Positions 56,311 through 64,000 of a stretch of DNA of 64,000 bases are shown here, piece by piece. The notes under the pieces were generated by a model. It was given only the letters and a program-made list of their open reading frames with translations. It ran no database searches and was not told where the DNA came from. Each line of letters opens with the position of its first letter. Positions within the stretch are counted from its first letter, which is position 1. This stretch comes from Flavobacterium sp. 102 (GTDB lineage: Bacteria; Bacteroidota; Bacteroidia; Flavobacteriales; Flavobacteriaceae), in assembly GCF_003634615.1 (NCBI RefSeq), contig NZ_RBKX01000001.1:3534001-3598000 (forward strand), given 5' to 3'. The translations under genes were made by a program, and so were the position numbers.

Positions 56311-56739
56311 TTACCCTTTAAATTTCCAGTCAAACTCGTCAGTATCTTTTATAATAGCGCCAACTTCTACTCGAATTATAGCACCATATTCTGATTGCAG
56401 AATTAACCAATTGCTTTCGTTAAAGTGGTTTTCGGTGGAATCAAAATCTTCGACTTCCCAAGTTTTGAATGGCAAATCATTTTTGATTTCGGCAACATTT
56501 TTACCGATAACAGCTTTACCTAATAACGTCGCTTCCATATTTGAAGTAATGATATATCCTAAACGAAAGGCTTCATCTTCATAGAATGTTAAACGGAACT
56601 TTTTATCATTATACAGATAAATCACATTATCGTCATCGTCTTTGAATTGTTTTGATGGCTTACCATAAATAGCTTCTACGTGATTTTGCTTCATGCCGAA
56701 TAACAATTGGTCTACGCCGTTTTTTGGATTGATTATCAT
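56311..56739 (-). CDS. Small soluble protein of unknown function
   Basis: This 142-residue protein has no signal peptide and opens IINPKNGVDQLLFGMKQNHVEAIYGKP, a helix and loop resembling small Bacteroidota proteins with a lone conserved GMK-x6-YG pattern. The rest alternates strands and acidic loops (DDDDNVIYLYNDKKFRL; DFDSTENHFNESNW). I did not recognise the family. The upstream DNA (56745-56775) carries ATTACGAATTATAATTT, the same wording as the 7-bp repeats inside the aminotransferase gene. Confidence 0.6.
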   Translation of the reverse strand: MIINPKNGVDQLLFGMKQNHVEAIYGKPSKQFKDDDDNVIYLYNDKKFRLTFYEDEAFRLGYIITSNMEATLLGKAVIGKNVAEIKNDLPFKTWEVEDFDSTENHFNESNWLILQSEYGAIIRVEVGAIIKDTDEFDWKFKG

Positions 56740-56811
56740 TTGAATTACGAATTATAATTTATGAGTTATGAGTTGACAGCCAAACTTTAGAGAATCCTAA
56801 GCGACTATTTG

Positions 56812-56833
56812 ACAAAGGTCGCAAAGTTTTTCG
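56812..56833. repeat. Dispersed intergenic repeat fragment (AAAGTTTTTCG)
   Basis: This 22-base stretch matches 20 of 22 bases of 3277-3298 in the large inverted repeat (ACAAAGGTCGCAAAG versus GCAAAGGTCACAAAG). It is another member of the CGCAAAG family, upstream of the PH-domain gene. Confidence 0.6.
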
Positions 56834-56884
56834 GGTTGTTGAAAACCAATTTGCTATTTTTACATTCAAAATATAAAAAAAGCT

Positions 56885-57262
56885 ATGGGACTATTTTCTG
56901 CACTAATGGGCAATGCCGGGCAAGCCAGCCAGGAAGATTTAATCAAACAATACGGTCAGTTATTAATCGATAATGAAACTATAGAAATGGGTTTCAAACT
57001 CATTCGAGATGTGTTTATTTTTACCAACAAACGGTTAATTTTAGTCGAAAAACAAGGCATCACAGGAAGTAAAATCGAATACAAATCGATAGCGTACAAA
57101 GCCATTAGCCGCTTTAGTGTGGAAACTGCGGGTACTTTTGACCTAGAAGCGGAATTGAAGATTTGGGTTTCCAGCGAACAAAATCCCAGCATTACGAAAC
57201 AGTTTACCAAATCGGTTAATGTTTACGAAGTTCAAAAGGTACTCGCGTATTACGTATTGTAA
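56885..57262 (+). CDS. Bacterial PH-domain protein
   Basis: This 125-residue protein has a short N-terminal helix and the bPH_1-type core: EMGFKLIRDVFIFTNKRLILVEKQGITGSKIEYKSI and the strand-helix close AELKIWVSS...VQKVLAYYVL. The family is common in bacteria as a small oligomeric beta-barrel domain of unknown role; members may bind membranes or proteins. It is divergent from the 56311 gene and convergent with purM. Confidence 0.8.
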   Translation: MGLFSALMGNAGQASQEDLIKQYGQLLIDNETIEMGFKLIRDVFIFTNKRLILVEKQGITGSKIEYKSIAYKAISRFSVETAGTFDLEAELKIWVSSEQNPSITKQFTKSVNVYEVQKVLAYYVL

Positions 57263-57270
57263 AAAATTAT

Positions 57271-58449
57271 CTAATATTCAAACCTACCAAACTCACTTTC
57301 AATAGTGAGTTTTTTGGTTGCAGAAGCTTCTACGCTACCGACAATTTGTGCCGCTACACCGAAAGATTCTGAGATGGCAATAATGTCTTGTGCAATTGCT
57401 TGTGGCACGTACAATTCCATTCGGTGACCACAATTAAAGACTTGGTACATTTCTTTCCAATCGGTTTTGGAGTTTTCTTGTATGAGTTTGAATAATGGTG
57501 GTACCGGAAATAAATTGTCTTTAATAACATGAACATCATCTACAAAATGCAACACTTTAGTTTGTGCACCACCGGAACAATGCACCATGCCGTGAATTTC
57601 GTTTGGCGTATATTTATCTAAAATCGATTTGATAATCGGAGCATAAGTTCTAGTTGGTGACAACACTAATTTTCCTGCGTCAATTGGAGAATCTTCAACT
57701 GAATCTGTTAATTTGGTGCTTCCGGAATAGACTAATTCATTTGGAACTGCTGCGTCAAAGCTTTCCGGATATTTCTCGGCTAAATATTTGGCAAAAACAT
57801 CATGACGAGCCGAAGTCAAGCCATTGCTTCCCATGCCGCCGTTATAACTTTTTTCATATTTGGCCTGACCGAAAGAAGCCAAACCAACAATGACATCGCC
57901 TGGTTGAATATTGGCATTATCAATAACATCACTACGTTTCATTCGAGCCGTAACCGTAGAATCTACAATGATAGTTCGCACCAAATCACCAACATCGGCA
58001 GTTTCGCCACCGGTAGAATGAATGGTTACGCCAAAGGTTTTCAACTCGGCTATTAGTTCTTCAGTTCCGTTGATGATTGCAGAAATCACTTCCGCCGGAA
58101 TGAGATTTTTGTTTCTTCCGATAGTAGAAGACAACAAAATATTATCGGTTGCTCCAACACACAGTAAATCGTCAATATTCATAATCAACGCATCTTGTGC
58201 AATGCCTTTCCACACCGAGATATCGCCGGTTTCTTTCCAATACATATAGGCCAAAGACGATTTGGTTCCGGCGCCATCAGCATGCATAATCAAACAATAA
58301 TTTTCGTCATTGGTTAAATAATCAGGCACAATTTTGCAAAAAGCTTTTGGGAATAATCCTTTATCGATGTTTTTGATGGCGTTGTGCACATCTTCTTTGG
58401 AAGCCGAAACTCCACGTAGATTGTAGCGTTGACTGTTATCAGAGCTCAT
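57271..58449 (-). CDS. purM: Phosphoribosylformylglycinamidine cyclo-ligase (AIR synthetase), Bacteroidota type
   Basis: The protein has 392 residues from the ATG at 58449 (MSSDNSQRYNLRGVSAS); an in-frame TTG at 58476 lies at a -7 box. It shows PurM-family landmarks: IMHADGAGTKSSLAY, IAQDALIMNIDDLLCVGA, STGGETADVGDLVRTI and GDVIVGLASFGQAKYE. The enzyme cyclises FGAM to AIR with ATP in purine synthesis. It is longer than the roughly 345-residue enterobacterial form, as in relatives, and its start is supported by the promoter position. Confidence 0.85.
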   Translation of the reverse strand: MSSDNSQRYNLRGVSASKEDVHNAIKNIDKGLFPKAFCKIVPDYLTNDENYCLIMHADGAGTKSSLAYMYWKETGDISVWKGIAQDALIMNIDDLLCVGATDNILLSSTIGRNKNLIPAEVISAIINGTEELIAELKTFGVTIHSTGGETADVGDLVRTIIVDSTVTARMKRSDVIDNANIQPGDVIVGLASFGQAKYEKSYNGGMGSNGLTSARHDVFAKYLAEKYPESFDAAVPNELVYSGSTKLTDSVEDSPIDAGKLVLSPTRTYAPIIKSILDKYTPNEIHGMVHCSGGAQTKVLHFVDDVHVIKDNLFPVPPLFKLIQENSKTDWKEMYQVFNCGHRMELYVPQAIAQDIIAISESFGVAAQIVGSVEASATKKLTIESEFGRFEY

Positions 58450-58473
58450 TTTGTAGTGTGTGTTGTTGTGGCG

Positions 58474-58481
58474 CAAAGATA
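58474..58481 (-). promoter_or_regulatory. Candidate -7 box for purM
   Basis: On the minus strand the sequence reads TATCTTTG, matching TAnnTTTG, and lies 25 bases before the ATG at 58449. Confidence 0.5.
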
Positions 58482-58491
58482 ACTAAAGATT

Positions 58492-58525
58492 GCAGATTTT
58501 TGAAGACAGAACGCAGATTTTTGAA
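58492..58525. repeat. Direct repeat of GCAGATTTTTGAA with 21-bp spacing
   Basis: GCAGATTTTTGAA occurs exactly at 58492-58504 and again at 58513-58525, 21 bases apart, in the gap between purM and the OmpA-like gene. The wording is unlike the 21-bp array near 30.6 kb. Confidence 0.6.
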
Positions 58526-58526
58526 C

Positions 58527-59297
58527 TTAGTTTTCCACGATTAAAATTTCTACGCGACGGTTTTCGTTGGCTTCTGTTTCATTGCGTTCCGGGATTTTAT
58601 GGATAGGTTTTGAAACGCCAAAACCTTTATAAGACATCCTTTTTCTATCAATTTTATTTCGCAATAAATAATTATAAATGGCTTTAGCGCGTGCGGTAGA
58701 AACGTCTCCAACATCAACTTTTGATTGACAACAGATATGTCCTTGAATTTCAATTTTAAGTTTGGGATTTTCTTCTAATGCGCAAAGCACATCATAGAGT
58801 GTTGTTTCTGAACCGGGAACAACACGAGCAGAATTATTGAAAAAATAAATATTGGGCAATTTAATGGTTTCGCCTACTTTTGAATTTCTGATTTGTTTGG
58901 TGAGTTCACTTTCGATGGGTTTTAACTCAGTTTCTGTATAAAAAATAGTTACTCTTCTATTTTCAGCTTGGATTTTGGATTGTTTAAATTCTTTACCAAA
59001 GGCAATTTTTTCTAATCCTTTGCTGAATTTCAAACCACTTTTCTCCAATAAATCACGAACGTTGGCGATACGCCTTTCGGCTAAATGCTTATTGTAATCC
59101 TTAGTATCAATGCTGTCACAAAAACCTAGTAATCTGGTAATTTCTATCTCTTTATTATTGGCAATCCATTCGTTTAATGTTAGGATCGAGCTTTGATTTG
59201 GAAAGTCTTTATTGAAATCAAAAAAAACTTCAAACTGCTTTTGTGCTAAACAATTTAGAGAAAACAAAAATAGCAATATGAATATTTTAAATCTCAT
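58527..59297 (-). CDS. OmpA-like protein with two peptidoglycan-binding domains (third in tandem)
   Basis: This 256-residue exported protein (signal peptide RFKIFILLFLFSLNCLAQ) has two OmpA-like domains. The first covers 22-120 (VFFDFNKD, LLGFCDSID, AENRRVTIFY) and the second 145-256. The second ends PIHKIPERNETEANENRRVEILIVEN, the Asp/Arg-type peptidoglycan-binding signature. It contains adjacent Cys189-Cys190 in GHICC. It would tether the outer membrane or a complex to peptidoglycan. Its ATG overlaps the stop of the paralogue upstream. Confidence 0.8.
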   Translation of the reverse strand: MRFKIFILLFLFSLNCLAQKQFEVFFDFNKDFPNQSSILTLNEWIANNKEIEITRLLGFCDSIDTKDYNKHLAERRIANVRDLLEKSGLKFSKGLEKIAFGKEFKQSKIQAENRRVTIFYTETELKPIESELTKQIRNSKVGETIKLPNIYFFNNSARVVPGSETTLYDVLCALEENPKLKIEIQGHICCQSKVDVGDVSTARAKAIYNYLLRNKIDRKRMSYKGFGVSKPIHKIPERNETEANENRRVEILIVEN

Positions 59298-60127
59298 TAT
59301 TTATCTACGATTAAAATTTCGACCCTGCGATTGGCTTTGCGTTCGGCTTCGTTTCGCTCCGGTACTTTATAAATCGGATCATTGCTACCAAAACCTTTAT
59401 AAGACAAACGGTTTACTTCTATCTCAAACTTGGTCAAATACTTAAAAATAACTAAGGCTCTTCGATAAGACAATTTAGTGTCCATTCCGTTTGGATTGCA
59501 GCAAATATGACCGTGTATGGCGATTCTCAACTTTGGGTTATCGTATAAAATTTGTAATAATTCGAGTAAAAGCGGTTCAGACTGGTCCATCATTTTTTCA
59601 GAATTAAAGTGAAAATTGATGTTATTTATCCGAATCAAATCTCCTTTTTTGGCTTTTTCAAACTTTTGTGCCAATTCAGATTTCTCTTTGGCTACCAATT
59701 CAGAAAGTGAACTAAACGAGATCTCCTCTTCTTCATTTGTTGGATTTATCTTTTTCTCTTCTTTTAGAATGAAAAAGAGTTTTACTTTTCTATTTTCTTC
59801 TTGATTTTTTGAAAGTTTAAAATCTTTCCCAAAGGGCTTTAACTCTACTTTATCACTAATTTTTATTGTATCTTTTTTAAGTAAGTCCAAAACAGAATTA
59901 ATTCTCCTTACCGCTAAATCTATATTGTATTGACTGTCATCGACACTATCACAATAGCCCAAAACCTTTGTGATTTCTGCTGACTTATTTGCCTTTATCC
60001 ATTGGTTCAATTTAGTTAATGAGGCTTGATTTGGGACAGCAGCATTAAAATCAAAGAACACTTCAAACGACTGTTGAGAGAATCCAAAAAAAGGCAAGAA
60101 TAATAAAATAATATAAATTTTCTTCAT
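59297..60127 (-). CDS. OmpA-like protein with two peptidoglycan-binding domains (second in tandem)
   Basis: This 276-residue paralogue has signal peptide KKIYIILLFLPFFGFSQ and the same two-domain plan: VFFDFNAAVPNQ and LGYCDSVDDS, then NFHFNSEKMMD and ERNEAERKANRRVEILIVDK. A central Glu-rich, Lys-rich linker (128-165) is predicted helical. GHICC places two adjacent cysteines at 209-210. It sits one base from the upstream paralogue and overlaps the next, so all three are co-translated. Confidence 0.8.
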   Translation of the reverse strand: MKKIYIILLFLPFFGFSQQSFEVFFDFNAAVPNQASLTKLNQWIKANKSAEITKVLGYCDSVDDSQYNIDLAVRRINSVLDLLKKDTIKISDKVELKPFGKDFKLSKNQEENRKVKLFFILKEEKKINPTNEEEEISFSSLSELVAKEKSELAQKFEKAKKGDLIRINNINFHFNSEKMMDQSEPLLLELLQILYDNPKLRIAIHGHICCNPNGMDTKLSYRRALVIFKYLTKFEIEVNRLSYKGFGSNDPIYKVPERNEAERKANRRVEILIVDK

Positions 60128-60128
60128 G

Positions 60129-61049
60129 CTAATTCTCTACAATTAAAATTTCAACCCTACGATTGGCAGCTCTTTCCGCTTCGTTTTTTTCCGGTATAGG
60201 ATAAATCGGTTGCGTGCTTCCGAAACCTTTATAGGACAATCGGGCGCGATAGACATCGTTTTTGATTAAGAAATTGTATATTGCTTTGGCCCTTTGAGTT
60301 GACAAGTCAGTTCGATCGACCGGCATACAACACAAATGACCTTGGATTTCAATTCTTAAATCGGGATTACTTTGCAATACCAATAAGAGTTCGTAAAGTT
60401 TTCCACGAGATTCGTTGACTACGGCAAAGGTGTTGATGATAAAATTAAGGTTTTCAATGGTCAATTTTTCGCCGGTTTTGGCATTGCCCACTTTCTTCAT
60501 AAATTCTCTATCAAGCTTGAATTCTGATTTGGTTCCGTTTGGATTTTCGAATACTAATTTTTCAGGATATTCTATTTCGGGTTTAGCTTCGCTCGATTCG
60601 GCTACGCCTCGGTTTGGTAATGCTTCAATAGCTACTTCCGGTTTGATTCCGAGGATTTCGTTTTCGCGCGGAATGTCTTTTTCAAGTATATAATAAATGG
60701 TAACCTTTCTGTTTTCGGCTTTAACTTCAGATTGCTTAAAGCTTTCTCCAAAACTTATGGTTTTAAAATCTTCGCGGATTTTGATTTGGTCTTTGACTAT
60801 TTGAAAAATGAAATTGACTCGTTTTTGGGCTAAAGTATCATTGGAATCCGTTGTACCGTCTTCATCTGTAAAGCCGTGAATGGCGACTATTTTATTATTA
60901 TTGTTGGACAAAATCCATTGGTTTATTTTATTCTGTTCTTTTTTATTCAATTCGAATTTGTTGCTCTCAAAAAAAACAGAAAATTGTTCTTGTGCCAATG
61001 CATTAGCAGTCATAAACAGAATCAATACAGTAAATATTTTGCGCACCAT
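60129..61049 (-). CDS. OmpA-like protein with two peptidoglycan-binding domains (first in tandem)
   Basis: This 306-residue paralogue has signal peptide VRKIFTVLILFMTANALAQ, then FESNKFELNKKEQNKI and HGFTDEDGTTDSN in the first domain, and NFIINTFAVVNESRG with EKNEAERAANRRVEILIVEN in the second. Adjacent cysteines lie at 240-241 in GHLCC. It carries an extra linker of about 35 residues (136-180) missing in its paralogues. Residues 146-155 of that linker are encoded by DNA resembling a dispersed repeat (60586-60612). Confidence 0.8.
   Translation of the reverse strand: MVRKIFTVLILFMTANALAQEQFSVFFESNKFELNKKEQNKINQWILSNNNNKIVAIHGFTDEDGTTDSNDTLAQKRVNFIFQIVKDQIKIREDFKTISFGESFKQSEVKAENRKVTIYYILEKDIPRENEILGIKPEVAIEALPNRGVAESSEAKPEIEYPEKLVFENPNGTKSEFKLDREFMKKVGNAKTGEKLTIENLNFIINTFAVVNESRGKLYELLLVLQSNPDLRIEIQGHLCCMPVDRTDLSTQRAKAIYNFLIKNDVYRARLSYKGFGSTQPIYPIPEKNEAERAANRRVEILIVEN
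60586..60612 (-). repeat. Dispersed-repeat-like segment inside an OmpA-like gene
   Basis: The coding strand reads CGAGGCGTAGCCGAATCGAG then CGAAGC, more G+C-rich than its surroundings and close in wording to the repeat at 22227-22248 (CTGAGCGCAGTCGAAGG). It encodes NRGVAESSEA in the long linker between the two OmpA-like domains, absent from both paralogues. Confidence 0.5.
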
Positions 61050-61135
61050 TGGTTAGGTTTATTATTATAACGAAAGTTACGTAAAAATAGTATGGTGAAA
61101 CAGAAAATATCATCTTATGCGTAAAAATTATTATT

Positions 61136-61143
61136 TACATTTG
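61136..61143 (+). promoter_or_regulatory. Candidate -7 box (TACATTTG)
   Basis: TACATTTG matches TAnnTTTG, 18 bases before the ATG at 61162, and makes an earlier start at 61117 unlikely. Confidence 0.5.
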
Positions 61144-61161
61144 CCGTCAAACTTTTTAATT

Positions 61162-61614
61162 ATGAAACAATTATTTTTACTCGCACTCCTAATGCTGGGT
61201 TTTTCCGGAAACTCACAATCAGTAGTTCAATCAGTGAATTCCGGAAGTCTTATCACTCCGGGTTCCACAATTTCAGTAGGTGAAATAGTAGTCGTACCAC
61301 AAAATCAAAACCAATCCAATAGTGGCATCATAGGCCTATTGGCACAAACCCAACAAACGCTTGAAGTACCGCAATTGGAACTCGGCGGAAAAATTACTGT
61401 TTTTCCAAATCCAACGACAGCTTCAGTTTCCTTTAAAACCGACACTGATCTTTTGAATGAGAAAGTGTCGATTTATAATTTATCGGGGCAATTGATTTCA
61501 AAAAAACAAATTGGCACAAACAATTCTTTAGATTTAACAGAATTGCAAGCCGGAGTTTATTTGATTCAGTTCAATAATAAAAAAATAAAATCCTTTAAAA
61601 TAATCAAACGATAA
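61162..61614 (+). CDS. Small T9SS type A cargo protein
   Basis: The protein has 150 residues from the ATG at 61162 (MKQLFLLALLMLGFSGNSQS, signal peptide). A short variable segment (20-70) reads VVQSVNSGSLITPGSTISVG. The rest is the sorting domain itself: ITVFPNPTTASVSFKT, VSIYNLSGQLISK and LQAGVYLIQFNNKKIKSFKIIKR. A protein that is almost all sorting tail may modify the surface or serve as a minimal anchor. The next gene begins 14 bases later. Confidence 0.75.
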   Translation: MKQLFLLALLMLGFSGNSQSVVQSVNSGSLITPGSTISVGEIVVVPQNQNQSNSGIIGLLAQTQQTLEVPQLELGGKITVFPNPTTASVSFKTDTDLLNEKVSIYNLSGQLISKKQIGTNNSLDLTELQAGVYLIQFNNKKIKSFKIIKR

Positions 61615-61628
61615 GAACAAAATTAATC

Positions 61629-62732
61629 ATGAAAAAACTATTACTATTATCAGCCCTTTTTATTTCTTTTTTAACTTTTGCGCAAGTACCACAAGGCATT
61701 TCTTATCAAGCTATTGCATTGAACGGTTCAGGAAATCCAGTTGCAAGTTCTAACGTAAGAGTTAAATTGTCTATCTTAGACCAAACTGCAACAGGAACAA
61801 TTTTATATTCAGAGACACAATTAAAAACTACTACTGCACAAGGTTTGTTTAACTTAACCATTGGCCAAGGAACAGTGGTTTCGGGAACTTTCAATACCAT
61901 CAACTGGGGAACCAATTCCAAATTCTTAAAAGTAGAAATGGACGTTACCGGCGGAACGACTTATGTTTTGGTTGGAACAACACAATTGCTTTCTGTACCT
62001 TATGCAATGGCGGCTGACAGTTTAGTAACTTCACCGGGTGAAGGAATTACATTGGTTTCACCTAATGGAACACCTTATCAATTGACAGTTGACAATAGTG
62101 GAAATTTATCTCTACCAACTTCCAACACAACCGGATCTAATCCAAGTCAATTGTATTTGTATGGAACTTTTAATACTTTTAATCCAAGCACTTCATTGTT
62201 ATTCAACAATAACGGAACTACTTTTTATGGATATAAATACTTAACATCCGGTGGTCAGTTAAAATTTTTAGCCGATAATAATACAAGCGCAACAGTCTAT
62301 GGATTAAATGCTTCGCAAGAAGTGACTGTTGGTGACAGCGCTTACTCAGTTACTTCAAACGGTTTTTATTATATAACAATTGATCATTATGCAGATAATC
62401 CGATGCAATTTGGATTACAATCTTTTGCTCCTGAATTAATTATTCAAGCGACTTGCTCAGGTATTAACCCAACCTACAATACTTCAACAAATACTTTTTC
62501 GTTTATTGTTAATGGAATTACTACCAGCAATAATCAGTTTTTATTTAATATACCTAATACTTCAGGAGCATCAAGCTGTGGAATATTTGGTGATTTCTTG
62601 TCTGATGGCACTATTGATTTTAACGGACCAGCAATATCTTTTACAACCGCAACTACAACACCTAAGAATTATAGAGTTGATTTAATCATTAACTTTAACG
62701 GTTCTGCTTCTTACACGATTACTCAAATATAA
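61629..62732 (+). CDS. Secreted protein with a tail-fibre-like N-terminal domain and an unrecognised C-terminal domain
   Basis: This 367-residue protein has a signal peptide (KKLLLLSALFISFLTFAQ). Residues 20-135 (VPQGISYQAIALNGSGNPVASSNVRVKLSIL to LSVPYAMAAD) are a common Bacteroidota domain often found before repetitive or collagen-like regions. The C-terminal 220 residues form a Thr/Asn-rich beta structure that I could not place. No sorting tail is seen. It follows the small T9SS gene by 14 bases and ends at a terminator. Confidence 0.65.
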   Translation: MKKLLLLSALFISFLTFAQVPQGISYQAIALNGSGNPVASSNVRVKLSILDQTATGTILYSETQLKTTTAQGLFNLTIGQGTVVSGTFNTINWGTNSKFLKVEMDVTGGTTYVLVGTTQLLSVPYAMAADSLVTSPGEGITLVSPNGTPYQLTVDNSGNLSLPTSNTTGSNPSQLYLYGTFNTFNPSTSLLFNNNGTTFYGYKYLTSGGQLKFLADNNTSATVYGLNASQEVTVGDSAYSVTSNGFYYITIDHYADNPMQFGLQSFAPELIIQATCSGINPTYNTSTNTFSFIVNGITTSNNQFLFNIPNTSGASSCGIFGDFLSDGTIDFNGPAISFTTATTTPKNYRVDLIINFNGSASYTITQI

Positions 62733-62745
62733 TTGTACTTTAAAT

Positions 62746-62778
62746 TAAAAAAACCGCTCAATGAGCGGTTTTTTTTTG
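62746..62778. terminator. Bidirectional terminator
   Basis: CCGCTC at 62754-62759 pairs with GAGCGG at 62763-62768 around a three-base loop, flanked by A and T runs that also pair. It serves both the secreted-protein gene and the convergent glutamine synthetase gene. Confidence 0.88.
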
Positions 62779-62792
62779 GTTTGATATCAAAA

Positions 62793-64000
62793 TTATCTTG
62801 TAAACAATAACTCTCTGTATTTAGTTAAGGTCCAAATTTCATCGTCTACTAACAACTCTAATTTATCACAATGTTCTCTAATTACTTCGAAGTATGGTTT
62901 TACTTTGTCGCAGTAAGCTTCGGCCATTTTTTGTGCATCGGTTAAAGCGTTCGCTTTTTTACGGGCTTCGGTCATGGCTTCTACATTAGTATTGATGCCT
63001 TCAATATGAGCTGAAATTTCTTTGATTAAAGAGATTTGTTCTTTGGCAATTTTCTCAAAGTCTTTGCCGAAAATTTCTTTTAATCCGCGTACGTTTTCGA
63101 TTAAAGTATTTTGGTAACGAATCGCTGTTGGAATCACATGATTGCGAGCAATATCGCCTAAAACTCTACCCTCGATTTGGATTTTCTTAGTGTATTCTTC
63201 CAATTCTATTTCGTAGCGCGCTTCCACTTCAATGTGGTTCATTACATTCAAATCTTCAAATAAGTCTAGTGCTTTTTTAGAGACTTTAGCTTTCAACGCT
63301 AGAGGAGTAGTTTTGTGATTACTCAAGCCGCGTTTTTTAGCTTCTTTTTCCCAAGCTTCGCTGTAACCATCACCTTCAAAAAGGATGTTTTTAGTTTCTT
63401 TGATGTATTCTCTTAAGACGTTGAAAATCGCTTCGTCTTTCTTTAAATCTTTTTTCTCGATTAAAGCATCAACTTCTTTTTTGAAATCTTTCAATTGTTT
63501 GGCCACGATAGAATTCAAAGTCGTCATCGCATTAGCACAATTGGCAGAAGAGCCAACAGCACGGAATTCAAATTTATTTCCTGTGAAGGCAAACGGAGAA
63601 GTTCTGTTTCTGTCGGTGTTGTCCAATAATACATCCGGAATTTTACCCACGACGTTTAATTTCAAATCGGTTTTTTCTTCAGGAGATAATTTTCCTTTGG
63701 TTACACCTTCTAATTCCTCTAAAACTTTAGTCAATTGTTGCCCAATGAAAACCGAAATGATTGCCGGTGGCGCTTCGTTGGCACCTAATCTGTGGTCATT
63801 ACTGGCTGTTGCGATGGCTGCACGAAGTAATTCTTCGTATTCATTTACCGCTTTAATGGTATTGATAAAGAAAGATAAGAATTGTAAGTTACTCATCGGT
63901 GTTTTACCCGGAGATAATAAATTTACTCCGGTATCTGTAGCCAATGACCAGTTGTTGTGTTTTCCAGAACCGTTTACACCTTTAAAAGGTTTTTCATGGA
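62793..64000 (-). CDS. glnN: Type III glutamine synthetase, C-terminal part, continuing past the window edge
   Basis: The frame is open from the stop at 62793 to the window end, so the true start is outside. Reading in from 64000 gives HEKPFKGVNGSGKHNNWSLA then TDTGVNLL, the ammonium/ATP-site loop of type III enzymes. Later blocks are RLGANEAPPAIISVFIGQQL, NRTSPFAFTGNKFEFRAVGS and GRVLGDIARNHVIPTAIRYQN. Type III enzymes are large (about 730 residues) and common in Bacteroidota. It makes glutamine from glutamate, ammonia and ATP. Confidence 0.95.
   Translation of the reverse strand, partial: HEKPFKGVNGSGKHNNWSLATDTGVNLLSPGKTPMSNLQFLSFFINTIKAVNEYEELLRAAIATASNDHRLGANEAPPAIISVFIGQQLTKVLEELEGVTKGKLSPEEKTDLKLNVVGKIPDVLLDNTDRNRTSPFAFTGNKFEFRAVGSSANCANAMTTLNSIVAKQLKDFKKEVDALIEKKDLKKDEAIFNVLREYIKETKNILFEGDGYSEAWEKEAKKRGLSNHKTTPLALKAKVSKKALDLFEDLNVMNHIEVEARYEIELEEYTKKIQIEGRVLGDIARNHVIPTAIRYQNTLIENVRGLKEIFGKDFEKIAKEQISLIKEISAHIEGINTNVEAMTEARKKANALTDAQKMAEAYCDKVKPYFEVIREHCDKLELLVDDEIWTLTKYRELLFTR

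Overview
This window is chromosomal DNA from a member of the Bacteroidota, almost certainly a Flavobacterium-like flavobacterium. The evidence is the A+T-rich sequence, -7 boxes of the TAnnTTTG type with few Shine-Dalgarno sequences, four secreted proteins with type IX secretion (T9SS) sorting tails, a type III glutamine synthetase, a BT_3928-family protein, a Gre-like factor and several families of short intergenic repeats. I saw no tRNA, rRNA, transposase, integrase or CRISPR array.

Layout. 1-2809: start of asnB (minus, runs off the window), then an acyltransferase and a phosphoethanolamine-transferase-like sulfatase, a likely envelope-modification pair. 2816-8164 (minus): Gre-like factor, an outer-membrane barrel related to TonB-dependent receptors, and a 1004-residue TPR protein. 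8420-9103: FtsE. 9072-19440: a surface-polysaccharide locus with a GT-C-like membrane enzyme, two GT2 and two GT-B glycosyltransferases, a FdtA-like ketoisomerase, a left-handed beta-helix acyltransferase, a Wzx-like flippase, a DegT/FdtB-like aminotransferase and a FemAB/GNAT-like acyltransferase. Together these fit synthesis of a glycan containing an N-acylated 3-amino-3,6-dideoxyhexose. 19557-28474: a T9SS type B protein, a TrmH-type methyltransferase, a serine hydrolase, Rel, a small barrel protein, a Fur-family regulator and PurA.

28480-32110 is an accessory island bounded by terminators. It holds an A+T-rich two-gene module (SMC/ABC-like ATPase plus an overlapping 192-residue protein of unknown type), an array of eight degenerate repeats spaced by exactly 21 bp, a helical protein of unknown function and a DUF2200 protein. 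A near-identical 22-bp block occurs upstream of two of its genes. This is the best candidate for undescribed biology here.

32129-40946: a secreted GH13 amylase, a LytS/LytTR two-component pair and a giant leucine-rich-repeat T9SS cargo. 41161-47052: an OstA/LptA-like protein, a small Cys4-type protein, a class III aminotransferase, a TPR protein, AroE and RlmH. 47064-50007 (minus): a lipoprotein and a T9SS type A protein. 50150-56263: FolP divergent from a run of DUF1599, DoxX-thioredoxin fusion, a small membrane protein, TlpA-like lipoprotein, TpiA, a small secreted protein, PrmA and ClpS. 56311-61049: small proteins, PurM and three tandem two-domain OmpA-like proteins. 61162-64000: two small secreted proteins and the C-terminal part of type III glutamine synthetase, which runs off the window.

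Short dispersed repeats recur throughout. In two places repeat-like DNA lies inside a reading frame (aminotransferase at 17923-17962 and an OmpA-like linker at 60586-60612). All functions are read from sequence motifs; no database search was possible.
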